From Adenophora triphylla var. japonica (Eukaryota; Streptophyta; Magnoliopsida; Asterales; Campanulaceae): 64,000 bases of DNA. The position numbers and the translations under genes were made by a program. Shown piece by piece: positions 1 to 10,631 of this stretch (the first letter of the stretch is position 1; each line of letters begins with the position of its first letter). Under the pieces are notes generated by a model, which did not search any database, was not told the origin of the DNA, and saw nothing but the letters and a program-made list of their open reading frames with translations. The stretch spans positions 496,001 to 560,000 of the forward strand of contig JAFEMH010000758.1 of assembly GCA_022495995.1 (NCBI GenBank), read 5' to 3'.

Positions 1-612
1 AAGCCTATATAAGGAAGACTCACTGACTGGATTCCACACCCCTTGACACATAACCTTTTACAACCCTTCTTAAACCCCTGCATACTTGCAAATCTGTGAA
101 TCAACACCAAACAATTTTAGTCACAAACTGCAGACACTTGAGACTGTACTTCAAGTATATTAAAAAAAACTTGTAAACACTTAAGACTGTACTTTAAGTG
201 TATAATCTGTAATTTGCTTAGTAAGAAGCAAGCCCTACTTGACTGTACTAATTAGGAAGAGAGATTTCAAGGAACTTGCCTTCTCAATCATTGTAATTCT
301 TAAAGCGACCTAGATTATAGTTGATTTAGCTCACTAGTCAAGATTGACAGTGGGGGTGGACGTAGGAGGAGTGAACTCTGAACCACCTTAAAATCCTTGT
401 GTCTATACTGGTATCTATCACACACAAACACACACACACCTACACACTTACACCAAACACCTTGTCTTTACATTATTTCATATTATTTATTCCGTTGCAA
501 ATTATTCTTTTATTATTTAATCAGTTAATATCTGACAGTCAAGATCAATCTTAGCTGTCAAAGCTTAACTGCCTAATCTCATCTTAGTTAATCAAGTAAA
601 TAGGGCTTTTCA
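1..612 (+). mobile_element. SIRE-like Ty1/copia LTR, right part
   Basis: The sequence begins just at a TATA box (tatataa, about 6-12) and ends with the LTR terminus ggcttttca at 612. It shares with the complete LTRs at 47646-48939 and 58877-60172 the hairpin array with loop GACTGTACT, the block caaggaacttgcc, and the block gacagtgggggtgg followed by gtaggaggagtgaactctg. It is clearly diverged from them, so it is a separate, older family member. No primer binding site follows 612, so this is a 3' LTR or a solo LTR whose left part lies outside the window. Confidence 0.8.
134..256 (+). other. Three hairpins with loop GACTGTACT in the LTR leader
   Basis: Three short inverted repeats enclose the same 9-nt loop GACTGTACT: ACTTGA/TCAAGT (136-156), ACACTTAA/TTAAGTGT (177-201), and CCTACTT/AATTAGG (234-256, one mismatch). 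They match three of the five hairpins at 48465-48623 in the complete LTR. They lie downstream of the TATA box, so they would be in the transcribed leader. Confidence 0.75.
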
Positions 613-614
613 GA

Positions 615-1245
615 AGTGCAAGTCAATATTCTAAAAAATAAATGTAGTATAAATAGCTAGTTTAAAAGAGGGAGATGAAGAAGTGGATTGGGTTTGATGA
701 GGGAGTGTAGTGTTTGAGAAAAAAATTCATTTAATACATTGTTAGTTATTTTTGGATTTTGATTTTTCTTCTCAAAATTAAATAAGTTAAATTGAAAAAG
801 AATATTATAATTTTGTTCATGATTAGTTAATGTAAACAAATATGATATTTATTTAAAAAAATCCTCTTTTTTGAATATAAATCAAATATTTTGTAATAAA
901 TTATTTTTAAAAAAAATTCACCAAAAATCATAAAAAAATTCCTCCAAAAATGGAGACTAATTTCATATTATTTGGACACAAAAATATCCTCTTCTTTGAA
1001 TTGCATGTCAATATTCCAAATAATAAAGATAGTATGAATTGGTATTTTGAAAGAGGGAGAGGAAGAAGTAGGTTGGGTTTGATGAGGGAGTGGAGTGTTT
1101 GGGGAAATTTTCTATCTAACACAATTGTTAGTTTTTTTAGGATTTTGATTTTCCTTCTCAAAATTAAATAAGTTAAATTGAAAATGAATATCATAATTAT
1201 GTTCATGATGAGTTAATGTAAATAAATATGATATTTAATTATTAT
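615..1245. repeat. Two diverged direct copies of an AT-rich unit
   Basis: About 240 bp starting at 615 recurs from about 1002. Both copies contain gtcaatattc, then agagggagatgaagaag or a close variant, then gggtttgatgagggagtg, ttctcaaaattaaataag and aaatatgatatttat. The unit spacing is about 390 bp. No coding function is apparent; the short frames across it are AT-rich chance frames. Confidence 0.6.
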
Positions 1246-1335
1246 TAGTATTGTTCATATACTAATAAATGATATTTATTTTTCTGTTTAAAAAATTAAT
1301 TATTCGATTGTTACATGATGTTTTTCTGAATTGTG

Positions 1336-1381
<46 letters not shown>
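1336..1381. repeat. (CA)n(TA)n microsatellite
   Basis: An uninterrupted run of ca dinucleotides is followed directly by ta dinucleotides. Confidence 0.9.
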
Positions 1382-1814
1382 GGAGTTGAAATTAAATATC
1401 TCTACATATATAGAGTTTCAATCATTCGAAATAAAAAAAGGAGTTTTTACCAATAAATCCTTGAGATAGGGTTATATTTACTTATAAAAATATAACATTT
1501 CAAATTTTATCTTAGGATCTCTGGGTTTAAATCAAAACTCCCGTAGAGTCCCTGACCTTCTTTATTATAATTATAAATGTCAAAACTGCCCCCACCTCCC
1601 CCACTCAAAGGCACGCCATCACTCTCCCCGGCTTCTTAAATAGTGTCGGTAAATCGTCTCCTCCGACACCATCTCTTCTGTTCCCGCATGAGCTGTGAAA
1701 TTAAGAGAGACAACAAAAATCAATCGAATTAATAACCAACCTATTAATCCCATGAACACCAAAGGAAGAAGATCAAAAAACAGTCATTATTTTCGCCTGG
1801 GTTAACAAGTGAGA

Positions 1815-1910
1815 ATGGCGGCCAAAACGGACAAATCAGGTGCGGCTGACTTTGTGCCGACGAGGAGTGATTTCGATAGTCTCGAGGAACAAACCAATGA
1901 AGAAGATTGA
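1815..1910 (+). other. Short ORF (31 codons) inside the Mutator-like element
   Basis: From ATG 1815 a 31-codon frame rich in Asp, Glu and Ser begins MAAKTDKSGA and ends EEQTNEED before TGA. It is less AT-rich than its surroundings and is preceded by a leader-like stretch (1600-1740, pyrimidine-rich) resembling the 5' end of a plant gene. I do not recognise the protein. It may be the first exon of a captured host gene, as in Pack-MULEs, or chance. Confidence 0.25.
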
Positions 1911-2159
1911 AGATTAATAGTTGATTTACGTTTTGTCCGATGAAATTGAGGTACAAGATTTAAGAAATTGGGTTTTGAAATGAGGGTATGGGTAGTTTTT
2001 CAATTTTTTGTTTCAGTTGGTAAAATTGATAGAAATTGAAGAAGTGAGCTTTGGATGATGATGACGGAGAAGAAAGCAATGTGATATAGAGAGAGAAAGA
2101 GATTACGCGTAGAGAGAGAATGGTAGGGATATTTATTATAAAAAGGCGTCAGAGGATTT

Positions 2160-2960
2160 ATTGGTAAATTGAATAAATGTGAAATGTTTTTCACACTTTT
2201 AAAACTGTGAGGTCAGATTCACAGTTATTTATGAATGTGAAATGGTTTGGTTTTTGACCTTTCTAAACTGAGAACTGTGAGGTCAATTTCACAGTTAATT
2301 TGGTACTTAGTATGTTTGGTTTACCCGTTATTTATTAGTTGTTGATGATTGTTTGTGCACAACTGTGAGGTCAATTTCTCAGTTATAGTTATGAATGCTA
2401 TTTTTGTGTCATTCCTTTAGGACAACTGTAGAACAAGTTTCACGGTTGTTGGGTTTTATGTAAATAACTGTGTAATGATTTTCACGGTTATTGTGCATAG
2501 CTGTGTAATTCCATTTCACAGTTATTTTTATGTCATTCCTTTAGGACAACTGTAGAACAAGTTTCACGGTTGTTGGGTTTGATGTAAATAACTGTGTAAT
2601 GATTTTCACAGTTATTGTGCATAACTGTGAATTTCATTTCACGGTTATTTTTATGCATTCCTTTAGGACAACTGTAGAACAACTTTCACGATTGTTGGGT
2701 TTGATGTAAATAACTGTGTAATGATTTTCACGAGTTATTGTGCATAACGTGTAATGATTTGCACATTTCTAAGCTGAGAATTATGTTTGTGCACAACTGT
2801 GAGGTCAATTTCTCAGTTATAGTTATGTGTGTTGAGGTCACTTTCTCAGTTATTGTGCATAACTGTGTGATAAATTTCTCTGTTTTTATGTCATTCTTTT
2901 ATAAAACAAAAGTGAGATCTATTTTACAGTTGTTGAAAAATAAATATCGTGTTTCTAAGT
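2160..2960. repeat. Tandem array of AACTGTG/CACAGTT palindromes
   Basis: The pair AACTGTG...CACAGTT, or a close variant, recurs more than ten times, usually as aactgtgaggtcaatttcacagtt or as cacggtt. A longer unit of about 120 bp beginning acaactgtagaacaagtttc repeats about three times (2422-2760). Each short unit could fold into a hairpin. The cores also resemble AACTG/CAGTT sites that plant MYB factors bind, but no function is shown. Confidence 0.8.
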
Positions 2961-3468
2961 AAGATATATGTTTATGACCTATGTTAGATTTTTATAAGTG
3001 AAATAATTTTAGTGAAATATTGAATAAGTTAGATTTTTGATTTCTAGATTTTGGGATATTGCATTTTACAATTTTGATGAAAAAAATAAGGAAAAAGAGA
3101 AAGAGGAGAGAGAAAATGAGGAGAGAGTTTATTTCTTAAAATGTGGGATATTGCATTTTAAAATCACTTGTTGGAGATAACAGGAGGATACAAAAAGCCT
3201 TCTCCAACTGACTTTTTTTTCTCTAATTCTGCTTAGTTGTTAAACACAGATGGGGAAGGAGGAGCTGTCATGTTTGTTTATTTGTATGAGAACCATATGC
3301 ATAGAATGCATTCACATTAAAAAATTTTAGTAACGTGTGTGCACCACCAGGGGTAGTTTGGACAAAAAAAAAATTGAAGGACTTATTGGCGAGTTTTAAA
3401 AATGTCTGTCCTTATTGTTTGTTTTCATTTAGCTGAGGGGCTTATTGGTCAAAGCCTCTATAAAAAAA

Positions 3469-5280
3469 TATTTACTTATTTATTTATTTATTTATTTATT
3501 AAATTCACTATTAGATTCATACATAATATATTTTTCTTTTCAAATGATTAAGATAATTATGTATGTATAATTGATTGTAATAATCTTTGTTTTAAGTTAA
3601 AAGATAGAACTACTATTGATGTTTAAGTTGAGCTTTCGAGGTTTGTGTAGTGTCGTCTATTATATTATTGTGAATGTAGTTGATTTGTCGTTTGATAAAA
3701 AAATTGTTAACAAAAAGTGGATATAATTTTCCAGTAATATATGTGAGATGAGAGATGCATTTGCAAATTTTAGGGAGGTAGATGAATTTGTGATAGAGGT
3801 ATGGGAGGGGGATTGATGTGAAGTTACCAATTTAATATTGTCACCTTCTTTTTATTAACTTCTCTCCATGTATAAAGTTGCAATCATTTAAAAGAAAACT
3901 TTATTTATTTAATTATTTAAGTCATTATTAGATTTAGCCATAATTTATTTTTCGACATAGGGATGAAGTTGTAATATTTTGAATATGTTACAAAGAAATT
4001 AAAACTTTCAATTTACGAAATAAAAATTGGTGTTTACAGGGGATGGGAAAATTGGGGTTTTGGATTGTCTAAAAAAATTGGGTTCCCTTTCCTGTTTATT
4101 ATTTCTAAACTAATACTGATAGGTTTAATATATATGTATTTAATGTCTTTAAGTATTTTCGATTCAAGTTCGGTTGAATATGTATGTCATTGGATGCATA
4201 TAATGTTTGACATGATATAATAATGAAATATCAGATAAATCGTTTTATGTAAATGATTCGTCAATTGTTAAATGGAGTTAGTTGTAGAAAGTGTGTATCT
4301 TACGTAGTACGTTAGTGACATTCAGATGTATAATCTCATCTTACAGTGTTAAAGATGTTATTTGGTTAAGGAAAATTGTTTACATAATCGTATTTTTTGT
4401 TGTTCTTCGAGTTATTTCTCCTCTATTTACGTTAAATATCACTATCTCATATTACATTATTTAACTTTAATCGGTATTTAATTACATATAATGTTGTACT
4501 AATTTTGGTTATGGAAATTGTTTACATAATCGTATTTACTATTGTTTTCTTTGTTATTTACTTTCCAATATTTACGTTAAATATCACTATTTCATATTAT
4601 ATTTTTTTAATTTTAATTGGTATTTGATTATATATATTGTTGTACTAATTTTGATTTAAGGTAAATTATGTTATTTTCGTGCATCGCACGGGTGTACTTT
4701 TAGTTCTACTAATTCTGCATTCTTAACTAAATCATTCTGATGATCATTATCATCCATATTCATATTTAAGCTCAGCTAAGTTTGTTGTGGTTGGCCAAAT
4801 ATCATATTAAAATCGAAGTATGTTTATTAAATAATTTTATTATTTAAGATTTACCAGTACGTGGCGTTGTGACTTTTCAGACCACTAACTTAGTTAGTAT
4901 CGGCACGAGAAAAGTATTCCAGCCTATATACTAGGTTCACCTTAAATTCTATTAACTTATAAGATTATTAGAGAAATGACATAAAAATACAATATTTTTT
5001 GTCATCTTTGCAAACGACTTACTTGTTTAACTAAGAACCCACAGGGATAGAGATAGACGAAAAAATTCCGCAAAATCAAAGATGTGGAATGTTTTAGCAA
5101 AAGAATTTCTTTATCATTTTTTCATCTGAAAAACAGCCTTTTGTTCTTATGGCTTAAAAGATGATTTTTTAAGAAAATACTAAAAACATTTCCATTTTTT
5201 ACTCTCTTTTTTTCACATACTTAGTTTTCTCTACTTATTCGGACACCCACAAGAATTTAGCTACAATTTGCCATTTAATT
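3469..5280. other. AT-rich intergenic sequence without recognised genes
   Basis: I see no convincing ORF here. There is a (TTTA)n run at 3470-3500 and a short hairpin-like motif gtgcatcgcacgggt near 4680, a type often seen at the ends of old plant transposons. Confidence 0.6.
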
Positions 5281-5332
5281 AAATGAAAGAAGAGGTTTAG
5301 ACCTTGCCAATACCACTCCCGGATTGAAAGAA

Positions 5333-5650
5333 GGTTCTGATACCAATTAGTACTATTTAAACTGAGAGAGATTTTATAAAAGATAATATTACAGCCTACT
5401 TACAACTGATACAAAACTCTCTTTATATAGAGAGTGAAAATGCTTGTCCAAACAAGCCCAGACAAACAACATTTACAAAAGTAAAGAAAAAGAAAGTGCA
5501 TGATGTCGGGTACTCTTTGGGCCCATCGTCACATCAAATAATGAATACAGATAAAACACTTTAACATATTTATACACACTACTTTATTAAAGCAAAGATT
5601 CTTGTTGTTGTAGACCCGCAGACAGAAATATTCTTCTTGATTTGCTCTAT
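5333..5650 (-). mobile_element. LTR retrotransposon remnant (LTR plus primer site)
   Basis: Read on the minus strand, tggtatcagaacc (5345-5333) is a primer binding site of the initiator-methionine tRNA type. Just upstream of it in that orientation lies an LTR-like stretch with a TATA box (ctatataaagag, about 5432-5415). The outer boundary is not clear and no coding part remains. The RTE fragment begins shortly beyond it. Confidence 0.4.
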
Positions 5651-5654
5651 CATT

Positions 5655-6096
5655 ATAGATGAATGTGGCGGAGATGCGTATGCTTCGATGGATGTGCGGT
5701 CGTACAAGAAAGGATCGATTGGGGAATGAGGTGATTAGAGGTAAAGTAGGAGTTGCGCCCATTGAGGATAAAATGAGGGAAAATCGTCTACGGTGGTTTG
5801 GACATGTGAGAAGGAGACCGAGTGATGCATCGGTTAGGAGGCCGGAACAGTGGAGAAATGATAAAATGGCGAGGGGTAGGGGAAGACCCAAACAAACTTG
5901 GATTAGAGTAATTGAAAATGATATGAATTTACTTGGAGTGGATGAAAGTATGGTGTTGAAGAGGCCGGAGTGGAGGGCAAAAATCCATGTGGGGGGTTGA
6001 TTTTTTTTATTATTTTTTTATTTTTTATTATTTATTCATTTATTTATTTATTTATTTATTTATATTTATTATTTTTTTTATTTTATTTTTTTATTT

Positions 6097-6144
<48 letters not shown>

Positions 6145-6235
6145 TTTTTCACGATAACATATGAGGATTCATGTTAGCCGACCCCAAATTATTTTGGGAC
6201 TAAGGCTTTGTTGTTGTTGTTGTTGTTGCTTTGAA
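5655..6235 (+). mobile_element. 5'-truncated RTE-type LINE
   Basis: The frame at 5659-6000 encodes the C-terminal tail typical of plant RTE-like reverse transcriptases, with the motifs [28 protein letters not shown] and [10 protein letters not shown]. The 3' end (about 6178-6229), ccccaaatt, then ttgggactaaggc and (TTG)n, is the characteristic RTE tail. The reverse transcriptase core and endonuclease are missing. A (TTTA)n expansion of about 150 bp (6000-6150) has grown between the coding tail and the 3' end. Confidence 0.8.
6000..6150. repeat. (TTTA)n microsatellite
   Basis: Imperfect ttta/tttattt repeats lie inside the 3' untranslated part of the RTE fragment. Confidence 0.9.
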
Positions 6236-6578
6236 CATATTCAAAATTAGTTCGAATATCTTGAACCGTCCTATTTTTCCTTTCCACAATGTTAGCTTGA
6301 TGATATTTTTTGAAATAGTCACCCATTTGGATACTAAGAAGTTTAATCTTCTTTTTTATTTTCTTTTCTCGCCTCTTGAGTTTATTAAAAGCCAGATTAA
6401 GAGGAGTCATTTATTCTTTATTGGTCGGGCATTTTCCTTTAGAATTTCTAGTCTTTTGAGATATAGACTCTATTATAGCATCCTAAACATCTTCTGGAGT
6501 AGGTTCTTCTGATTGGGCTTCGCCTGCTAGACAATTTCTAGTCTCTCTATCTCTCTCTCTATATATTATCTCTCGCTC

Positions 6579-6612
<34 letters not shown>

Positions 6613-6845
6613 TTGTGCTAAAATTTTGTAAAAACTAACTAGAAATGACAAGTGTTTCATTGACAAATTGGGGTGCCTTGAACTGTATTTACAAAAAAGA
6701 CAATTTACAATTAGCTAATGGAAATAATTATTCCCAATTAAATGCAAATACATCTAGCCTATGATTGAGAAATCAATTTACATAATAAAAGAAAGTGTAT
6801 ATATTATTCCTAATCAATAGATAACAAAACTCTATCTTCTAGGCC
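6236..6845. other. DEFL-1 upstream region with a palindromic microsatellite
   Basis: A 70-bp microsatellite palindrome (about 6540-6612) runs from tctctc through tatata to agagag and could extrude as a cruciform. The minus strand at 6189-6540 has a Lys-rich frame that I cannot assign. From about 6640 the sequence resembles the upstream regions of the other two DEFL copies (43200 and 45700), so this is retained promoter-proximal DNA. Confidence 0.5.
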
Positions 6846-6854
6846 TATATATAT
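6846..6854 (+). promoter_or_regulatory. TATA box of DEFL-1
   Basis: tatatatat lies in a block (aggcctatatat, then gattaaaatgttca) that is conserved in front of all three DEFL copies, about 70 bp before the ATG. Confidence 0.55.
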
Positions 6855-6922
6855 GATTAAAATGTTCATTAAACAACCCATTGCAAGTATAAAAAAATAT
6901 TCGAGCAAGTTCAAAACAAAAT

Positions 6923-7025
6923 ATGGGTTCTATCAACTGTGTTTTCATTTTTGCCATTGTTCTTGCCTTGATTGCATCATCACCACTCAATTATGCTTTG
7001 AGTTCATCATCACCAATCAATTATG
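6923..7025 (+). pseudogene. DEFL-1 exon 1 (defensin-like gene split by insertions)
   Basis: The exon encodes a secretion signal peptide beginning MGSINCVFIFAIVLALIASS, followed by a duplicated short Ser/Pro stretch. It ends in a GT donor (7026) after the first base of a Gly codon, the same phase as in intact DEFL-2. It pairs with exon 2, now in two pieces at 9564-9600 and 36349-36460. The product would have been a small secreted Cys-rich peptide of the plant defensin-like class, usually acting in antimicrobial defence or in pollen-pistil signalling. The intron is about 2.5 kb because a LINE landed in it. The gene cannot make a normal product with a 26.7-kb element in exon 2. Confidence 0.8.
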
Positions 7026-7208
7026 GTAAATACTCCTCTCTCTCTATATATATATATATATACTTGTTTACAGTAGATACTTAGCTACTGTATACATATA
7101 CAGTCTATTGTATATGTATACAGTATTTAATTATCTACTGTATACAACTGTATAACCACACGTATACACTTGTATACAGTAGTTAAGTATCTACTGTATA
7201 TGTATACA

Positions 7209-9168
7209 TTCTATGGCTCCTTCTTCCGGGGTCTCTCTTTTGGGGCCGTCGCAAGAAGGCGCTGCTCCTAATTCGGACATTTCGCCGATGTCCCCTTCAA
7301 AAGCGAAATCTTTTGCAGGCCTTTTCAAGGAGGCTGTGCTCTCTACACCTACAATTCCATTTATCCCCGCCTCTACCCATCATGGTGATCCGGCATTGAA
7401 AATCCCTAAGGAGGTAATATCTTCTCTTGCTAAACCTTTCAATTTTACTTTGGTCGGCAAGTTTTCAAGGGGTAGACCATCCATGGATGATCTGCGTTTG
7501 TGGTTCTCAAAACTTGGCCTTCACTCTGATTCTAAAGTTGGCCATTTAGATAGCAAACATGTCTTTATCCGTTTATCCTATGAAGCTGATTTTAATCGGA
7601 TGTGGGCGAAGGAGCTGTGGTATATTGGTCGTTTCCCTATGCGGGTGTCTCGCTGGACACCTTCATGGCGGCCTGATCAAGATTCCACACTTTTCCCGGT
7701 TTGGGTTGGTCTTCCAGGGCTTCCTATACATTTATTTAATAAGATGTGTTTATTCTCGATAGCTAGAATTTTTGGTGTTCCTTTGGCCATTGATCAAGCA
7801 ACCGCTAACCTATCCAGGCCAAGTATAGCGAAGGTGCTAGTTCAGATTGATCTTCTTAAGAAATTGCCTTCGAGAGTTTTCCTGGAATGTGGCGATGATG
7901 GTGGTTTCTATCAAGTCCTTGAATATGATAATATTCCTTCCTATTGCAAACATTGCTTTAAGGTTGGACACGCAATTCCCAATTGTCGCTTTGCTAAAAC
8001 AGGATCAGGGAATCAACAGCAGCATGCTGAAAGTCTAAAGGGAAAGGAGGTTAGTGTGGAACAACAAGTACAGCCTAAGAGAAACATTGACCCTAAGTCC
8101 ATATGGAAGAAGAATGAACACAATCAAGATGGTCCTAGCAACCTAAATAAGGTGGTAATTCAGGCTTCAAAGCCAACAAAAATTCCTGTTGATAATGTGG
8201 AAGACAACAATGTGATGATAGAGGTGAATGATAAAGGGTCAGAAATGATGGAAAATAATTTTCAAGACCCTGTTGAGACCTCTCCTATTTATGCTAATAA
8301 AGTTCAAGAGACTAACGATACTAATGGGTGCCATCTCCAAGGAATGAAGATTGTTGAAGATAAATCAAAGGGGTTGATTGGTTCGCCCGATGATATTGAA
8401 GTAGTTACAACTGGGGTTGATTCGGCTGTGGGGGAACATGGTCATCGGGCTGATGCTCAAGAGTTCTCTCCTGCTAGATTACAGCCAGTTTTGGTGGAGG
8501 TTGCACCCTCTTCGGGAAAATCTTCATCGGAATTGGATCAATTCAATGGGCCTATTCAGATTGCAAATGGTGAAGGGTCGGGCAACTTGGCTTTTGATCA
8601 TGATCAAGAGAGGGAATCACCCTTGGTTGGTGTTCAGGATTCGGAGAATTATCATAGGAATATGAGAGAAAGGGTTATTGCTAAGGTTCGGGCGATACAA
8701 GTTGCGCCTATTTTACGTCCCCCTGCAGCTTGTAAGCTGAACCCAAAATACTACAATACCGAGTTTATAAACCCAAAAAACCTAAAAGTAGCTCTTACTC
8801 ATCGGGAAAAGTGTGATTCTGATCCAGAAAAAGGAGGTCTCTCTGACACTTCTCCTACAGCATTTGAAGAAGCTCGTCTTTATGGAGGTATTGTTGGAGG
8901 AGCTCATGTTGATCCTTGGGCGCCAAGGGCTGATAGCGAAAATTGGGAAGATTTTTACGATGAAGATGACGGTTTTCAACCAGTAAAAGGAAAACGAGAA
9001 AAATCTGCTTTCAAAGCTAAAGCAAAGAAAAACAAGCCTAAGAGGCAATGGAACTATTCAAGGAAGTATGACTGACCTTTTATTTAATTTTCTTTCATTA
9101 CACTTTGTAATTTTTACTTTTATCTTAATAAAATTTTAGGGGCATTGCCCTTTTCGTTTAAAAAAAAA
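7209..9168 (+). mobile_element. L1-like LINE insertion carrying ORF1 only
   Basis: A 13-bp direct repeat GTATATGTATACA (7196-7208 and 9169-9181) flanks a segment that starts 4 nt before an ATG and ends in a short poly(A). The 3' UTR holds aataaa and ggcattgcccttttcg before the poly(A). There is no endonuclease or reverse transcriptase frame. The repeat falls in a locally repetitive tract, so the target duplication is likely but not certain. Confidence 0.7.
7213..9075 (+). CDS. LINE ORF1 protein with DUF4283 and CCHC knuckle (620 aa)
   Basis: This uninterrupted 620-codon frame has the plan of plant L1-type ORF1 proteins. A DUF4283-like N-terminal domain (about residues 60-215) includes the motifs VGKFSRGRPSMDDL and PVWVGLPGLPIHLF. 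A CCHC zinc knuckle YCKHCFKVGHAIPNC follows at about residues 241-256, then a low-complexity linker and a basic C-terminus rich in Lys (KAKAKKNKPKRQW). Such proteins bind LINE RNA in the retrotransposition particle. The ATG at 7213 is the first in the insert and opens the conserved frame. The intact frame with no ORF2 is odd: either an ORF2 deletion occurred before insertion, or this is a non-autonomous ORF1-only family. Confidence 0.8.
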   Translation: MAPSSGVSLLGPSQEGAAPNSDISPMSPSKAKSFAGLFKEAVLSTPTIPFIPASTHHGDPALKIPKEVISSLAKPFNFTLVGKFSRGRPSMDDLRLWFSKLGLHSDSKVGHLDSKHVFIRLSYEADFNRMWAKELWYIGRFPMRVSRWTPSWRPDQDSTLFPVWVGLPGLPIHLFNKMCLFSIARIFGVPLAIDQATANLSRPSIAKVLVQIDLLKKLPSRVFLECGDDGGFYQVLEYDNIPSYCKHCFKVGHAIPNCRFAKTGSGNQQQHAESLKGKEVSVEQQVQPKRNIDPKSIWKKNEHNQDGPSNLNKVVIQASKPTKIPVDNVEDNNVMIEVNDKGSEMMENNFQDPVETSPIYANKVQETNDTNGCHLQGMKIVEDKSKGLIGSPDDIEVVTTGVDSAVGEHGHRADAQEFSPARLQPVLVEVAPSSGKSSSELDQFNGPIQIANGEGSGNLAFDHDQERESPLVGVQDSENYHRNMRERVIAKVRAIQVAPILRPPAACKLNPKYYNTEFINPKNLKVALTHREKCDSDPEKGGLSDTSPTAFEEARLYGGIVGGAHVDPWAPRADSENWEDFYDEDDGFQPVKGKREKSAFKAKAKKNKPKRQWNYSRKYD

Positions 9169-9260
9169 GTATATGTATACAGTCTATTGTATATGTATAC
9201 GTAGCTAAATATCTAGTGTATACAAGTGGTTCTCACGGTTCTCATTGGAGCGTGACCCTA

Positions 9261-9563
9261 TATATATATATATATGATTAAACTGTTGAATACAGTTTTC
9301 TCCAAATTTTGTTATCTTATACCGATTATCTTAAATATATATCAAATATCGTAAAAGGTTAATTAATATTAAGGATTAAAATCATAATTTTTTCTATATA
9401 TAGGTGCATGTTCTGTAAATATATACTCATGTTTCTGTCAAAAACAACAATTTAGTTTGAGCATACGTACCTGTGAGCCTTAACTTTTACTTTTGAGAAC
9501 GTCTTTTTTTGTGCACCTAAATCTAATACTCACGTTTTTAATTTTTATTTAATCTTGCAACAG
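9261..9563 (+). other. Rest of DEFL-1 intron
   Basis: AT-rich intron sequence that ends in the acceptor cttgcaacag at 9563. No other feature is seen. Confidence 0.6.
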
Positions 9564-9600
9564 GTGATGAGGTGGAATTATCAATATGCCACAATGATTT
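9564..9600 (+). pseudogene. DEFL-1 exon 2, left piece
   Basis: After the acceptor AG (9562-9563) the frame continues GDEVELSICHND, including the first Cys of the mature peptide. It is then cut by the copia element at 9601. The last five bases (GATTT) are the target duplication and recur at 36344-36348. Confidence 0.8.
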
Positions 9601-10631
9601 TGTTGGAAAAATAGGTGTGTTTGAAGGAAATAATGGATTATTTCCTAAATGGGTTGTTTGTTAAATGACCAAATTGATTGTTGGATTGTGTTATACTCTA
9701 TGAATACATTGAAATCATATATTCATTTGTCCAAAATGGTTGAGGGATGAATGAGATATTAATGCTAAAAGTTAGTGGGTTGTAAATGGGAAAATGTAGT
9801 TATCCCACATTGGAAAAAGATGGAAAAGTGGCTTAGTTTATATACTCCTACACTTTAGTAGGGAGTAAGATTGTGGTACATAGAGGCTCTCTCTCGCGCA
9901 CATGTGCGCAGGGGGGGTGCAAATCATGGACTGAAATAGGCTTCGGGCTACCGAACACATGTGCATGCGCGTCCTGCGGACACGAATGTAGCTTCGAAAT
10001 TGCCTGTCCGCTCAAGCCCACTTTTTGCAACAATTTTTTTTTTCCAAACTTGATCCACGGTAACTGGCGCTTAGGATATGGTTGAATCAGCAGCATATGG
10101 GCACCAGCAGAGCGTGGGCATCAGCAGATGCGTGCCAGAAACATTTCTTATGATTTCAAATGCATGTGTAACTGCCGCAATAACTGCAGTAATTAAGAAA
10201 ATTAAAAAGGCTTTTAATTTTCAAGCAGTTTTGATTTCCTTGGCAACTATATAAAGGGAAGAACAGCAACAACACAAGAGACACTGATTTCCAGAATCTC
10301 TCAACATTCCATTTCGCAGCATATTGATAATTCTTCCTTTGGCCTCTTGCATTTTGCATCGTGGTGATATTGTCCAAGCATTTGACTTCAGTTCGCCGGA
10401 GGTACAATTGTGCTGTAACCATCCGGTTAATCCGTTTCATCCTGGGAGGCAATCGTTCCGTACAATCTCAAGCACAAAGTGGTGAGGGGGCAAAATTTGT
10501 CTTAAGGAGAGTGTGAATTCACACGACTCGGACATCTTCGACAAATCTGTTTAATTCTCTTTTTCTGTTCTATTTTCTGTTTTAAAAGTTTTCTGTAATT
10601 TCCTGCTGATTTTGTAATAGTTATTCCAACA
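9601..10631 (+). repeat. Left LTR of the copia element
   Basis: This 1031-bp LTR starts TGTTGG and ends CCAACA. It has a TATA box tatataaa at 10248-10255, so transcription should start near 10280. It contains tandem cagcag/catcag-type repeats, which number differently in the right LTR (15800-15870). Confidence 0.9.

Larger units (their letters stand above)
1440..3459. mobile_element. Non-autonomous Mutator-like element (probable)
   Basis: The segment is flanked by a perfect 9-bp direct repeat ATAAAAAAA (1431-1439 and 3460-3468), the target-duplication length typical of Mutator-like elements. Its ends form imperfect terminal inverted repeats of about 26 bp: the left reads ggagtttttaccaataaatc and the right end, reversed, reads agaggctttgaccaataagc. 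A second inverted copy of the attattgg core lies near 3385. The duplication is low in complexity, so chance is possible. No transposase is visible. Inside are a short ORF near 1815, which might be a captured fragment, and a palindromic repeat array (2160-2960). Confidence 0.55.
7065..9260. repeat. Intronic palindrome-rich segment hosting the LINE
   Basis: Before the LINE (7065-7208) and after it (9169-9255) lie short palindromes built from ctactgtatac and gtatacagtag. The segment ends with cacggttctcattggagcgtg between TA runs. It looks like an older small transposon in the DEFL-1 intron into which the LINE inserted. Its exact ends are hidden by the TA microsatellites. Confidence 0.4.

Noticed and set aside
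9848..10096. Frames of 70-82 codons in the copia LTR, repeated at 15569-15779
   Set aside because: They are present because the LTR is duplicated; no conserved product is recognised.
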